A stretch of 64,000 nucleotides of DNA from Bradyrhizobium sp. Ash2021 (GTDB lineage: Bacteria; Pseudomonadota; Alphaproteobacteria; Rhizobiales; Xanthobacteraceae). Positions 1 through 11,590 of the stretch are shown here, one piece after another. The DNA lies in NCBI RefSeq assembly GCF_031202265.1, contig NZ_CP100604.1, positions 3,516,501-3,580,500 on the forward strand. The letters run 5' to 3'. The position numbers were made by a program, and so were the translations under genes. A model generated the notes under the pieces. It saw only the letters and a list, made by a program, of their open reading frames with translations. It did not search any database and was not told where the DNA came from. Numbering within the stretch: position 1 is the first letter of the stretch; each line of letters starts with the position of its first letter.

Positions 1-1
1 T

Positions 2-1345
2 CCGGCCGCGCTCGACGCAGTCAAGCTGACCGGTGACGAAGCGCAATTGCCGTCGTCGTTTCGCGTCGCTGCCGCGGCGCAGACCAGCGTGGCCGCGACC
101 GGACTGGCGGCGGCGCAGATCTGGAAGCTGCGCAGCGGGCAAGGCCAGGACGTCGCGGTCGATATGCGTCATGCCGTGGTCGAATGCCGAAGCGAGCGCT
201 ATCTGCGGGTCGACGGCAAGCCGCCGCCGCCGGCATGGGATGCGATCGCTGGAATCTACAACACCCGCGATCAACGCTTCGTGCGGCTGCACACCAATTT
301 CAGGCATCACCGCGACGCCGTCTGCAAGGTGTTGAACTGCAAGCCCGAGCGCGACGAGGTGCAGGCGGCGCTGATGCAGTGGGACGGCGAGGCGTTCGAG
401 ACCGCGGCCTATGCCGGCGGTTGCGTGGTTGCGTTGATGCGCTCGCATGAGGAGTGGTCGGCAACGCCGCACGCAAAAGCGCTGGCGGAATTGCCGCTGA
501 TCAGCATTGAGAAGATCGGCGACGCGGCGCCAAAACCCTGGCCCACCGGCGATCGGCCGCTGGCCGGCATTCGCGTGCTCGATCTGTCGCGCGTGATCGC
601 GGGGCCGGTCGCGGGCCGTACCCTCGCGGCCCATGGCGCCGATGTGCTGTTGATCTCCGGTCCGGATTTGCCGGCGATTCCCTGGCTCACCATCGACACC
701 GGCCGCGGCAAGCTCACGAGCTTTGTCGAATTGAGGAGCGAGCAGGGCCGCGGCGCATTGCGCGATCTGTTGGCAGAGGCAGATATCTTCTCTCAGGGTT
801 ATCGGCCGCACGCGATCGCCAGGCTCGGCTTCTCGCCGGACGAGGCGGCCAGCATCAATCCCGGTATCGTCTATGTGACGCTGTCGGCCTATGGCCGCGC
901 CGGTCCCTGGGCGGAGCGCCGCGGCTTTGACTCGCTGGTGCAGACCGCGTCCGGTTTCAACCATGCCGAAGGCCAGGCCGCGGGCGTCGACGGGCCGAAG
1001 GAATTGCCGGCGCAGATGCTCGACCACGCCACCGGCTACTTCATGGCGTTCGGCGCCATGATGGCCAAAGCGCGTCAGGCTCGCGAAGGCGGCAGCTGGC
1101 ATGTCCGGGTGTCGCTGGCGCAAACCGGGCGGTGGCTATGGAATCTCGGCCGCGTCGCCGACGGTTTTATGACCGAGGATTTGAAGGGAGAAACGGTGAT
1201 GCCCTTTATCGAGGAAGTCGCGTCGGGCTTCGGACCGCTGCGGTCGGTCAGGCATTCGGCGGTTTTGTCGAAAACGCCCGCCTTCTGGGCTCGGCCGGCG
1301 ATGCCGCTCGGCAGTCATCTGCCCCAATGGCCGGCGCGCGGTTGA
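2..1345 (+). CDS. CaiB/BaiF family CoA-transferase, 5' end outside the window
   Basis: A class III (formyl-CoA transferase-like) CoA-transferase, which moves CoA between carboxylic acids in the cytoplasm. The reading frame is open from base 2 with no credible start inside the window, so the N-terminus is missing. The second half carries the family pattern: a DLSRVIAGPVAGRTLAAHGADV stretch resembling the usual 'D(L)TRVLAGP' region, split here as DLSRVIAGP near base 580, then GYRPHAIARLGF and a YGRAGPWAERRGFDSLVQ segment typical of the nucleotide-contacting region. The substrate cannot be inferred. It is followed by 147 bases without a gene and then the efflux operon, so co-transcription is unlikely. 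Confidence 0.85.
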   Translation, partial: PAALDAVKLTGDEAQLPSSFRVAAAAQTSVAATGLAAAQIWKLRSGQGQDVAVDMRHAVVECRSERYLRVDGKPPPPAWDAIAGIYNTRDQRFVRLHTNFRHHRDAVCKVLNCKPERDEVQAALMQWDGEAFETAAYAGGCVVALMRSHEEWSATPHAKALAELPLISIEKIGDAAPKPWPTGDRPLAGIRVLDLSRVIAGPVAGRTLAAHGADVLLISGPDLPAIPWLTIDTGRGKLTSFVELRSEQGRGALRDLLAEADIFSQGYRPHAIARLGFSPDEAASINPGIVYVTLSAYGRAGPWAERRGFDSLVQTASGFNHAEGQAAGVDGPKELPAQMLDHATGYFMAFGAMMAKARQAREGGSWHVRVSLAQTGRWLWNLGRVADGFMTEDLKGETVMPFIEEVASGFGPLRSVRHSAVLSKTPAFWARPAMPLGSHLPQWPARG

Positions 1346-1492
1346 AGTCCTCGGGGCTTGTCTCTCGAAACTTTAACGACAAACGCTAAGGCTAATCGCG
1401 TTTTTTAGGTTGTTTGAAATATCAATTGGGCACTATTAGCGCACCGCAGGGGCAGTCCTTGCCGGAAACATCGTCGACTTGATCCGGACCGC

Positions 1493-2737
1493 ATGCTGAA
1501 CGAATTTAACAAGCAATTGCAGGCGCTTAGCGGGAAACGACAGGCGGCGGCCCTGGCGTTGCTGGGGTTTGCCGCCGCGGCCATTTACGGGTTCGTGCAT
1601 CTCAACGGCGCCAAGCAGGCGCATTCGGAGGTGTCCAGCCAGTCCCGCAAGGGATTGCAGCGCTACACGCCGACGCCGGCCGAATGGGCCAGCCTGAGCT
1701 TTCAGCCGGTCGCCGAGCGGGCCTTCCGCGCCGAATATGTCACCGAGGGCAAGATCGCGATCGATGAGGATCGCTCGACGCCGGTGTTCTCGCCCTATAC
1801 CGGCCGGGTCACCAAATTGCTGGTGCGGCCGGGCGACAGCGTCGTAAAGGGCCAGCCGCTGTTCGTGATCGAAGCCGCCGACACGGTGCAGGCGCAAAAT
1901 GATTACATCGCGGCCATGACCAGCCTCAACAAGGCGCAGTCCGCGGTCGATCTCGCGAAGATCCAGGACACGCGCGCCAAGGACCTGTTCGAAGGCAAGG
2001 CCGTTCCGCTGAAGGACTACCAGCAGAGCCAGGCGACGCTGATTCAGGCGCAGAACGATTTGCGCTCTTCGCAAACGGCGCTGGAAGCCTCAACCAACAA
2101 ACTACACATTCTCGGCTTCAGCGACGAGGACATTGCCACCTTTCGGCAAAAGGGCCGCATCAATCCGGAGACCACGGTTTTTGCGCCGATCGCGGGCACC
2201 GTGGTTCAGCGCAAGGTCGGCCCCGGACAATATGTCTCTACCGGCGCCAGCGACCCGGTCTATGTCATTGGCGATCTCTCCACGGTCTGGCTGGTCGCCT
2301 TCGTCCGAGAGACCGACGCTGCGAAGGTCTCGGTCGGGCAGGACCTCAATTTCAATGTCATGGCGCTGCCGGGGCGACCTTTGTCGGCACGCATCAACTA
2401 TGTTGCCACGGCGATCGATCCTGCGACGCGCCGGCTCCTGGTCCGCGCCACGATCGATAATAAGGACGGTCAGTTGAAGCCGGAAATGTTCGCCAATGTC
2501 ACGCTCTACTCCGCCAGTGATCATCCCGCCGTTGGCGTGCCAAAGCAGGCGTTGATCTATGAGGGCGACAAGGTCCGGGTCTGGGTCGCGCACGACGACA
2601 AGTCGATCGAACTGCGCAACATCAAACCCGGCCTCACCAACGGCGATCTTGTCGAGGTGATGGACAATTTGAAGCCCGGCGAACAGATCGTTACAAGGGG
2701 CAGCCTGTTCATCGACCGCGCTGCATCCGGTACGTAA
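1493..2737 (+). CDS. RND efflux periplasmic adaptor (CzcB/CusB-like membrane fusion protein)
   Basis: A 414-residue membrane fusion protein that would link the inner-membrane pump encoded next to an outer-membrane channel. One hydrophobic N-terminal segment (about residues 18-36) anchors it. It is followed by a barrel-sandwich region (TPVFSPYTGRVTKLLVRPGD, about 95-115), a helical hairpin rich in Q, K and A (about 130-200), the second barrel-sandwich half (FAPIAGTVVQRKVGPGQYV) and a beta-barrel plus membrane-proximal domain. I see no His/Met-rich metal-binding N-terminus of the CusB kind. The pump gene starts 30 bases downstream, so the two form an operon. Confidence 0.88.
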   Translation: MLNEFNKQLQALSGKRQAAALALLGFAAAAIYGFVHLNGAKQAHSEVSSQSRKGLQRYTPTPAEWASLSFQPVAERAFRAEYVTEGKIAIDEDRSTPVFSPYTGRVTKLLVRPGDSVVKGQPLFVIEAADTVQAQNDYIAAMTSLNKAQSAVDLAKIQDTRAKDLFEGKAVPLKDYQQSQATLIQAQNDLRSSQTALEASTNKLHILGFSDEDIATFRQKGRINPETTVFAPIAGTVVQRKVGPGQYVSTGASDPVYVIGDLSTVWLVAFVRETDAAKVSVGQDLNFNVMALPGRPLSARINYVATAIDPATRRLLVRATIDNKDGQLKPEMFANVTLYSASDHPAVGVPKQALIYEGDKVRVWVAHDDKSIELRNIKPGLTNGDLVEVMDNLKPGEQIVTRGSLFIDRAASGT

Positions 2738-2767
2738 CCCCTTAAGCCTTTGAAAGCTCCGGTCTGA

Positions 2768-5890
<3,123 letters not shown>

Positions 5891-5939
5891 TTTTTCTCGC
5901 GGGTTGTCCACGACCGCAGATGTCGCAACGCGATTCTGC

Positions 5940-6857
5940 TTATCCGAACCCGTAAAGCCGCGCCGGGTTGTCGACCAGGATCTTGTTGCGGATCGCGGCA
6001 TCCGGCGCCCAGACCGGGAGTTGGTTGAGCAGGCGGCCATCGTCGATCTGGAGCAGCGGAGTGACATCCGTGACTTTCCGGCCGGGGACGGAATCCGGAT
6101 GCGGCCAGTCGGTGCCCCAGACGATGCGGTCGACATTGGCCGCGATCAGCGCCTTGGCCAGCGGCGCCGCGTCGGCATAATCGGGACCGAGTTTCGACGC
6201 CCGGTAGGCGCCGGAGATCTTTACATAGGCCTTGCCCGACTTCACCAGCTCCAGCAGGTCGGCAAACCCCGGCTGGTCGAGGCCGAGTTCGGCCTGCGCA
6301 CCGCCGAAATGATCGAATACGACCGGCACCGGCGAGGCGGCGACGAGGTCCTTGATCGCGGAGATCATGGCAAGACTCGTGAACAGCTGCACATGCCAGC
6401 CGCGTGCCTTCACTCGCTCGACCGCGGCCGAGAAACGCGGCCGGCCGACGGTCGGATCGTTGACGCCGCCGGTGGCGAGATTGAGCCGAATACCGCGAAA
6501 ACCCTGCTTGTTCATGGCGTCGAGATCGCTCTCCGGCGTGTTGTCGTCGATCACGGCAACCCCGCGCGCGGTCGCCCCGCGCGCCTTCATGCCGTACAGC
6601 GTGGAGGAGTTGTCCGGTCCATAGACGCTCGGCGTCACGATCACGACACGCTCGATATGCAGTGCCTTGTGCAGGGCCGACATCTCTTCGGGCGAGGCCA
6701 GCTCCGGCGTATAGACGCGGCCCGCGAAGAACGGGAATCTCTCGGGATCGCCGTGGATATGGGTATGGCAGTCGCAGGCGCCGGCGGGAATGTCGAAATT
6801 CACCGGCGTTGAGGGCTGCGCGGCTTTCGAAAGCGCGGATCTGTCGTTCATGGTCAT
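5940..6857 (-). CDS. Amidohydrolase-family protein (2-pyrone-4,6-dicarboxylate lactonase-like)
   Basis: A metal-dependent TIM-barrel hydrolase of the amidohydrolase-2 family, related to LigI-type lactonases and dicarboxylate hydrolases. Near the N-terminus is the CDCHTHIHG metal motif. Later come VFDHFGG and VWGTDWPHPDS, which supply a conserved His and the catalytic Asp. About 305 residues. I chose the ATG at 6857 because GGAG lies five bases upstream; the longest frame begins 13 codons earlier without a good ribosome site. The gene is convergent with the RND operon. The substrate is probably a lactone or dicarboxylate from aromatic catabolism, but that is inference from family only. Confidence 0.82.
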   Translation of the reverse strand: MTMNDRSALSKAAQPSTPVNFDIPAGACDCHTHIHGDPERFPFFAGRVYTPELASPEEMSALHKALHIERVVIVTPSVYGPDNSSTLYGMKARGATARGVAVIDDNTPESDLDAMNKQGFRGIRLNLATGGVNDPTVGRPRFSAAVERVKARGWHVQLFTSLAMISAIKDLVAASPVPVVFDHFGGAQAELGLDQPGFADLLELVKSGKAYVKISGAYRASKLGPDYADAAPLAKALIAANVDRIVWGTDWPHPDSVPGRKVTDVTPLLQIDDGRLLNQLPVWAPDAAIRNKILVDNPARLYGFG

Positions 6858-6970
6858 TCGGCTCCGGCCCCGATCTTTTGTTTCGGTAACATGCACCAGC
6901 TAATCGAACCAGCCGCCTTCCGGATTTGACTAATCCTTCCCGCCCCCGGACACTTCGGCATCACTTGGAA

Positions 6971-7576
6971 TCAATCATGCGAAAATTCTCTCAAAAATTC
7001 AAAACCGGCGTGTCGGTCGCCGCCGTTTGGCTGCAGCAACAGCGGCGGATCGGACGGTTCTGACGTCAGACCGAGCGCCGCGTCGACCAGTACCAGCGCG
7101 CGTGCGCGCGCCGGATACCGCATCACGAGTTCGGTCGCTGCCCCCGCGCCAAAGGAATGGCCGACAATGATGGCAGGCGCAGCTTGCAGCCGGCCCAGCA
7201 CATCGTTGACGCGCGCGGCCTGATCCTGCCGCGTGTAACTGCCCGGCCGGTCCGAGAATCCGAATGGCGGCAGGTCGAGTGCGATGACGTGAAATCCGGC
7301 CGCGGCGAGCGCATCGATGGTGCGCCGCCACAACTCGCTCCACGCTGCCGTGCCGTGAAACAGCACCACGGGAACGCCGCTCGCCGGACCCTTTTCCTGC
7401 ACGAACACGCCGCCCGAGCTCGTCGGCACCAGATGGCCGGTCGGTGGGGCAAGCTCGGCGCGTGGACCGGTTTCGCGCAACGATGCGGCCATCCGAAATG
7501 AAGCGATCGCAAGGATGATCAGGGCCAGCAGCACAAGCAGGGTCTTGGCCGACCAGCGCAGGATGTTGGAGATCAC
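6971..7576 (-). pseudogene. Alpha/beta hydrolase, C-terminally truncated
   Basis: The N-terminal part of an alpha/beta-fold hydrolase. A membrane anchor lies at about residues 8-27. It is followed by VVLFHGTAAWSELW (oxyanion region), ALDLPPFGFSDRP, and the nucleophile elbow GHSFGAG with the catalytic Ser. The frame stops after LREFSHD, before the cap domain ends and before the catalytic Asp and His, at about 200 residues where intact relatives have around 300. The 74 bases between the stop and the longest amidohydrolase frame do not encode the rest. Start: GTG at 7576 with GAGG four bases upstream. A functional short protein is unlikely because two triad residues are absent. Confidence 0.62.
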
Positions 7577-7713
7577 GGGGCCTCGCAATACGGTTCAATC
7601 AACGGCGGGGGCGGGCGATGCAGAAAGCGTAATGCGACAGCATTTAATGAATTACCCCCAGAGCCGATTCAGTGCGCCGCGGCTTCTCGGTTCAAACATC
7701 AACCGCCAGCCCC

Positions 7714-7833
7714 GTCATTGCGAGCCACCGGGTCGCGCGAACGCGCGCCCGATGACAGGCTCCGCGAAGCAATCCATCGTGCGGCATAAAGAAAGAGTGG
7801 ATTGCTTCGTCGCAAACGCACCTCGCAATGACG
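7714..7833. repeat. Interspersed palindromic repeat, family A (copy 1)
   Basis: The element opens with GTCATTGCGAG, contains CGAAGCAATCCA and later its inverse TGGATTGCTTCG, and closes with CTCGCAATGAC. It is therefore a long imperfect inverted repeat. Related copies occur at 15990-16104 and 39556-39642, always between genes. The short ORFs that can be drawn through it are composition artefacts. Confidence 0.8.
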
Positions 7834-7899
7834 AATTCATGACGCACCTCCGCGTTCCCGCGGCGCGTTTCGCCCGGGCCTTGCAAATCGTTTCGCCCT

Positions 7900-8400
7900 A
7901 AAGAGAGGGCGCAGGGAACGCCGGGTGCTTGCTGCACCCGCGGTCTCGTGTGCAAGATGCACAAAGAAAAACGCACACGAGCATACAGGTACAGTCGGAG
8001 CATTCCGGCGTTCCCCGCGCAATGGTTTTACGGCTTATGCCGCGCTCTCCCCGGCGACGAATTCGTGTTGTCACCGTCGTTGGCGGATTGAAGGTTTTTC
8101 CGAACCCGGTTGGATTCACAAAACCTCCGCCGACTTGACACCAGCAACGGGTGCCAGGACCACACGGTTTTGCCGTACGCCTCAGCGCCGTTCGTCTGGC
8201 GCGCGATGGTCGCTCACGGGAGACCCGCCCTGCGATCTCGTTCGCGCCCGACGCCGCTGCGTCCACCGCATCTCATCCCAACGTTCGTGACGACGGCCGA
8301 CGCCCCTCGAGCGGAATGAGACGGCGGAGTTATGCCCTTGATTTGGGGGGAGATGGGAAGAGGAATATTTTTGTTGGAGGGTCTGGACAGGGCAAATCAC
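7900..8400. repeat. Structured non-coding repeat-like element between genes
   Basis: About 500 bases with no credible gene. The left part has nested inverted repeats: GGAACGCCGG (7915-7924) pairs with CCGGCGTTCC (8005-8014), and inside it CTCGTGTGC (7945-7953) pairs with GCACACGAG (7973-7981). The rest is arginine-rich in every frame and resembles a block often mis-annotated as small hypothetical proteins in Bradyrhizobium-type genomes. That resemblance is from memory and was not checked. It sits at the left edge of the lower-GC TetR block. Confidence 0.45.
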
Positions 8401-8581
8401 GTTGAATCGGCTCGATAAATCAGCGTTTTCGAGCGACGGAATTGCTGCCGGTTTGATGGACGGACACCGGGATCGGGTGTTTCATGGCGTCGGAGGCGGG
8501 CCATATAGATCGCCGAACCGAATCGAGAGTTAAGTGCACCGTAATTCCAACTCGAAGGTTTGACGATGAACGACGTCGCAT

Positions 8582-9256
8582 ATGGCTAAGCGGATCTACG
8601 ACAACAGCGGCAGGAAGGCGGAAGCGGAAAATACCCGCTCTCAATTAATTGCGGCAGCTCGGAAGATATTGAGCGAACGCAGTAGTCGGACGCCGTTTTC
8701 GATGGATGCGGTGGCAAAAAAGGCGGGCGTGGCGCGCGCAACGGTCTATTTACAGTTCGAGAACCGGGGGAGTCTGCTCGAAGCTGTCTTCGACACGATC
8801 GCCAACGAAGGGGGGTTGGGTGTTTTGCCTGAGGCCTTCACAGAACCAGATCCTGTGGAGGCGTTGAAAAAATTCACGTCCGTTTTTGTTAGGTTTTGGA
8901 TCGCGCAGAGAGAAGTTTGGCCGCGCCTCTCGCGTGAATTAGCGGATGACGAAGCGGCAGCGCGATTGACGGCTCGATCGGAGCGCCGCCGCCGCGGCAT
9001 AGCCGTCATTGTTGGTCGCCTTGCTCAGAAACTGACGCTCCATCGCGCCGACGATCTAATCGATGCGCTTTACGGAATGACGAGCTACGAATTTATTGGT
9101 CAATTGATAGCGACCGAACGCTCGGAGGCCGAGGTGGAAGCGTTGATGCTCGACCTGGTCGAAGCCGTTATCCGGTCGCTCTGTTTCGCCAAGTCAAAGC
9201 CGCTTCGAAATAATGAAGACTCCTCGGTTTTGGCCAATCCTCGGCGAACAAGGTAG
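8582..9256 (+). CDS. TetR/AcrR-family transcriptional repressor
   Basis: A 224-residue regulator with the usual TetR layout. The N-terminal DNA-binding domain (about residues 15-75) contains the helix-turn-helix segment MDAVAKKAGVARATVYLQFENRGSLLEAVF, given here as MDAVAKKAGV then ATVYLQFENR. It is followed by an all-helical ligand domain. The base composition is visibly lower in GC than the flanking core genes. It is co-oriented with, and 283 bases upstream of, a GDSL autotransporter whose promoter region holds two matching inverted repeats, so it probably controls that gene and perhaps the following SDR. The ligand is unknown. Confidence 0.85.
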   Translation: MAKRIYDNSGRKAEAENTRSQLIAAARKILSERSSRTPFSMDAVAKKAGVARATVYLQFENRGSLLEAVFDTIANEGGLGVLPEAFTEPDPVEALKKFTSVFVRFWIAQREVWPRLSRELADDEAAARLTARSERRRRGIAVIVGRLAQKLTLHRADDLIDALYGMTSYEFIGQLIATERSEAEVEALMLDLVEAVIRSLCFAKSKPLRNNEDSSVLANPRRTR

Positions 9257-9394
9257 GGCGAACTTTCGGTCAACGCCACAACGCGTTGCCTGGCGGCGTG
9301 GCCGATGCGCAGGCGACCTCCACACCGCCATCCTCGCGAACCCGTGTGGCGTGTGCGCCGCTTTTTTTCTTCGTCGCCGAAGCCCAACATTGAA

Positions 9395-9409
9395 TAGACA
9401 TATTGTCTG
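9395..9409. promoter_or_regulatory. Candidate repressor operator O1 (TAGAC-N5-GTCTG)
   Basis: Inverted repeat TAGACATATTGTCTG. Its core, AGACA-TAT-TGTCT, is a perfect palindrome. It matches the second site at 9470-9484 in arm sequence and spacing. It lies upstream of a TATAAT-like hexamer at 9448-9453 and next to the tetR gene, so TetR binding is the natural inference. Confidence 0.5.
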
Positions 9410-9424
9410 AATGACCCTGAGATG

Positions 9425-9453
9425 GTCAACAAAAAGCACAAATCGCTTATAAT
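9425..9453 (+). promoter_or_regulatory. Candidate promoter for the GDSL autotransporter
   Basis: TATAAT at 9448-9453 is a perfect -10 hexamer, unusual in this GC-rich window. The -35 position 17 bases upstream reads GTCAAC (9425-9430), which is weak. Transcription would start near 9460, placing one inverted repeat just downstream of the start and the other about 60 bases upstream. Confidence 0.45.
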
Positions 9454-9469
9454 TGTGCAAATATTTAAG

Positions 9470-9484
9470 TAGACAATAAGTCTA
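9470..9484. promoter_or_regulatory. Candidate repressor operator O2 (TAGAC-N5-GTCTA)
   Basis: A perfect inverted repeat, TAGAC-AATAA-GTCTA. It is centred 75 bases from the first site and just downstream of the predicted transcription start, where a bound repressor would block the polymerase. The arms match those of O1. Confidence 0.5.
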
Positions 9485-9539
9485 GTTAATATCATCATCC
9501 CCGCCGTTTGAAACGTCAACGAACAGCGTGGGGGAAATT

Positions 9540-11510
9540 ATGGCTCGGGGTAAAATCACTGCACCGCGCAGTTGCGGAGTGACTATCGCCGTATTTCTGG
9601 TGGCATCGGCGGCATTTTGTCTTGAGTCCGCCAAAGCTCAGACTGCATTCACGAGGACGGTGGCGTTCGGCGACAGCTTTCCCGATACCGGGAACGCTAT
9701 CAAACCGCTTCTGGATCTCTATAAGTCGGATCCCGTCAAGTTTGCCTATCTGGCCTACTATGTTGGTCTCTATTCGACCGGACGCTTCAGCGGCGGGACC
9801 AACTATGTCGATACGGTTTCGACTCTGTTGGGCATCCCGCAAGCAAATCAATTGAACTTTGCCTATGGCGGCGCGAAGACCGACAATACCAATGCGCAGC
9901 CGGGCCAGCCGGGGTTTGCGCAACAATGGGGACTTTTCGCTGGTCCGGGGGGCTTGCGAATTGCCCCCACCGATCTGGTCCTTCTGAATGTTACCGCCAA
10001 CGACGCGCTCCAATATGCTTCGCCGCCGGGAGGCTTTTTTCCGAGCGGGATCGGCGGAACGATGGCCGGCGTGCCCGCGGCAGCGGGTTATGCCGCGACG
10101 CAAACGTTGGTCGGGATCAATGCGTTGGTGGCCGCTGGAGCTCGCAACATAGTATTCACTGCGCTGGATACCGGCACGTTTCCCCTGGCTACGGCTGATC
10201 CGGTGCATGCCCCGATCGCCTCGGCATTCAACCGGACCGCCAACTCGATCATACAATCGGGCCTTTCCTCCGTCGCGGCCACCGGCGTTCGCGTCGAGTA
10301 TTTAGACACGAGCCTTATCCTGAACAAAATCCGATCGAACCCGGCAATCTACGGGTTTACCAGCGCTGGGGCATGTACGATGGCGTGCTACGGCAATAGC
10401 GCAGAGCAATTCAAATACCTCTTTTACATAGACGATACTCACCTCACGTCACATGGTTTCGCGGTAATCGGTGAGTACATCATCAACCGACTGAACGCGC
10501 CAATGACGTTTGGGCCGCAGGCGGAAACCGGCGCGATGGTCGAGATGACATTCGCCCAATCGTTGTTCGCCCGCCTCGACATGTTCGGCGGCACCGCCCA
10601 AAGCGGCGGTTTCCAGCAAGCGATGGCGTACTACCCGTCGCCCCTTGCCAAGGCTCCGCCGGCACAGCCACCGGTTGGCTCGCCTGTTTCGGTCTATATT
10701 TCGGTCGATGGCGGCGGTGGCGACCAGCAAAGCACCGCGACGGCATCGGGTTACAAATTCACATCCTTCGGTGGTTCGGTCGGCGCGGAATATCAACTGA
10801 GCGCCAATGCAATTGTCGGCGCGGCGTTCAACTATTCCAAACCAACGATTGTGCTGGGTGACGGACGAACCAAAACTGATACCGACTCTTATCAATTTGG
10901 CCTATACGGCGGCTGGACCAGTGCCAACTTCTTCGCGCAAGGCATCGGCATCGTCGGCTTCCAGAATTATCACAACATCCGGCCGGGAGTATTCGATCTA
11001 ATCTCATCGAGCCCGGACGGCACCACCCTCGCCGTCGGCGGCAAGGTCGGTAAGCTATTCGATTTCGCTGGGGGTCGCGCCGGACCGATCGCCGGACTGA
11101 TTTATGGACGCACCCGGGTAGATAACTACACCGAGAGCGGCGACGCTGCACTGACGCTCAGCGTAGGCAAGCAGACCAGGGAGGCGCTCGTTGTCAGCGC
11201 TGGTGCGCAATTCCGCTTTCCTGGCACGTTGCCTGCGTTCAGATTAGAGCCGTTCATCAATTTGACCGCCGAGAGCGACGTTTTGGGAGATAGCCGACTT
11301 ATCCAATACGGCGCGACTTCCGCTCCGATCATCGTCAATACTTTGAATATCCACGACGGCAACTCCCAAAACGTCTATGGGCGCGTCGCAGGCGGCGTAT
11401 CAGGCACCATAAATTCGCGGATGTTGGTTCAGGTGTTTGCGAACAGCACCTTCGGCCGCCGGGGCGGCGACGACTACGGAGGCCAAGCAGCACTCAAAAT
11501 TGCGTTTTGA
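9540..11510 (+). CDS. GDSL-family esterase with autotransporter beta-barrel
   Basis: A 656-residue secreted/surface esterase of the EstA/ApeE type. A signal peptide (about 1-34, ending near AKA-Q) is followed by a SGNH hydrolase domain. The nucleophile block is G-D45-S46-F-PDTGN, where most relatives have GDSL. Block III is VTAND, and D298-D-T-H301 forms the Asp/His block. From about residue 400 a C-terminal autotransporter barrel runs to the terminal ...LKIAF, ending in the expected Phe. I chose ATG 9540 with GGGGGA upstream over the GTG four codons earlier. It likely hydrolyses esters or lipids at the outer membrane. Expression is probably TetR-controlled. Confidence 0.87.
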   Translation: MARGKITAPRSCGVTIAVFLVASAAFCLESAKAQTAFTRTVAFGDSFPDTGNAIKPLLDLYKSDPVKFAYLAYYVGLYSTGRFSGGTNYVDTVSTLLGIPQANQLNFAYGGAKTDNTNAQPGQPGFAQQWGLFAGPGGLRIAPTDLVLLNVTANDALQYASPPGGFFPSGIGGTMAGVPAAAGYAATQTLVGINALVAAGARNIVFTALDTGTFPLATADPVHAPIASAFNRTANSIIQSGLSSVAATGVRVEYLDTSLILNKIRSNPAIYGFTSAGACTMACYGNSAEQFKYLFYIDDTHLTSHGFAVIGEYIINRLNAPMTFGPQAETGAMVEMTFAQSLFARLDMFGGTAQSGGFQQAMAYYPSPLAKAPPAQPPVGSPVSVYISVDGGGGDQQSTATASGYKFTSFGGSVGAEYQLSANAIVGAAFNYSKPTIVLGDGRTKTDTDSYQFGLYGGWTSANFFAQGIGIVGFQNYHNIRPGVFDLISSSPDGTTLAVGGKVGKLFDFAGGRAGPIAGLIYGRTRVDNYTESGDAALTLSVGKQTREALVVSAGAQFRFPGTLPAFRLEPFINLTAESDVLGDSRLIQYGATSAPIIVNTLNIHDGNSQNVYGRVAGGVSGTINSRMLVQVFANSTFGRRGGDDYGGQAALKIAF

Positions 11511-11590
11511 ACCGCTTCAGTATGACCAGCATCGGTTCGCGATTCGTCGTTGCCCATCGATGCGTTTCTTTTAGGAAATGGAGACAGCCT

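Noticed and set aside
1410..1436. FNR-like TTGA/TCAA pair near the RND operon
   Set aside because: The spacing between half-sites is four bases, not six, so it does not fit FixK/FNR.
9465..9480. CtrA-like TTAA-N7-ATAA near the autotransporter promoter
   Set aside because: One half-site is broken and the bases are better explained by the TAGAC-N5-GTCTA operator.
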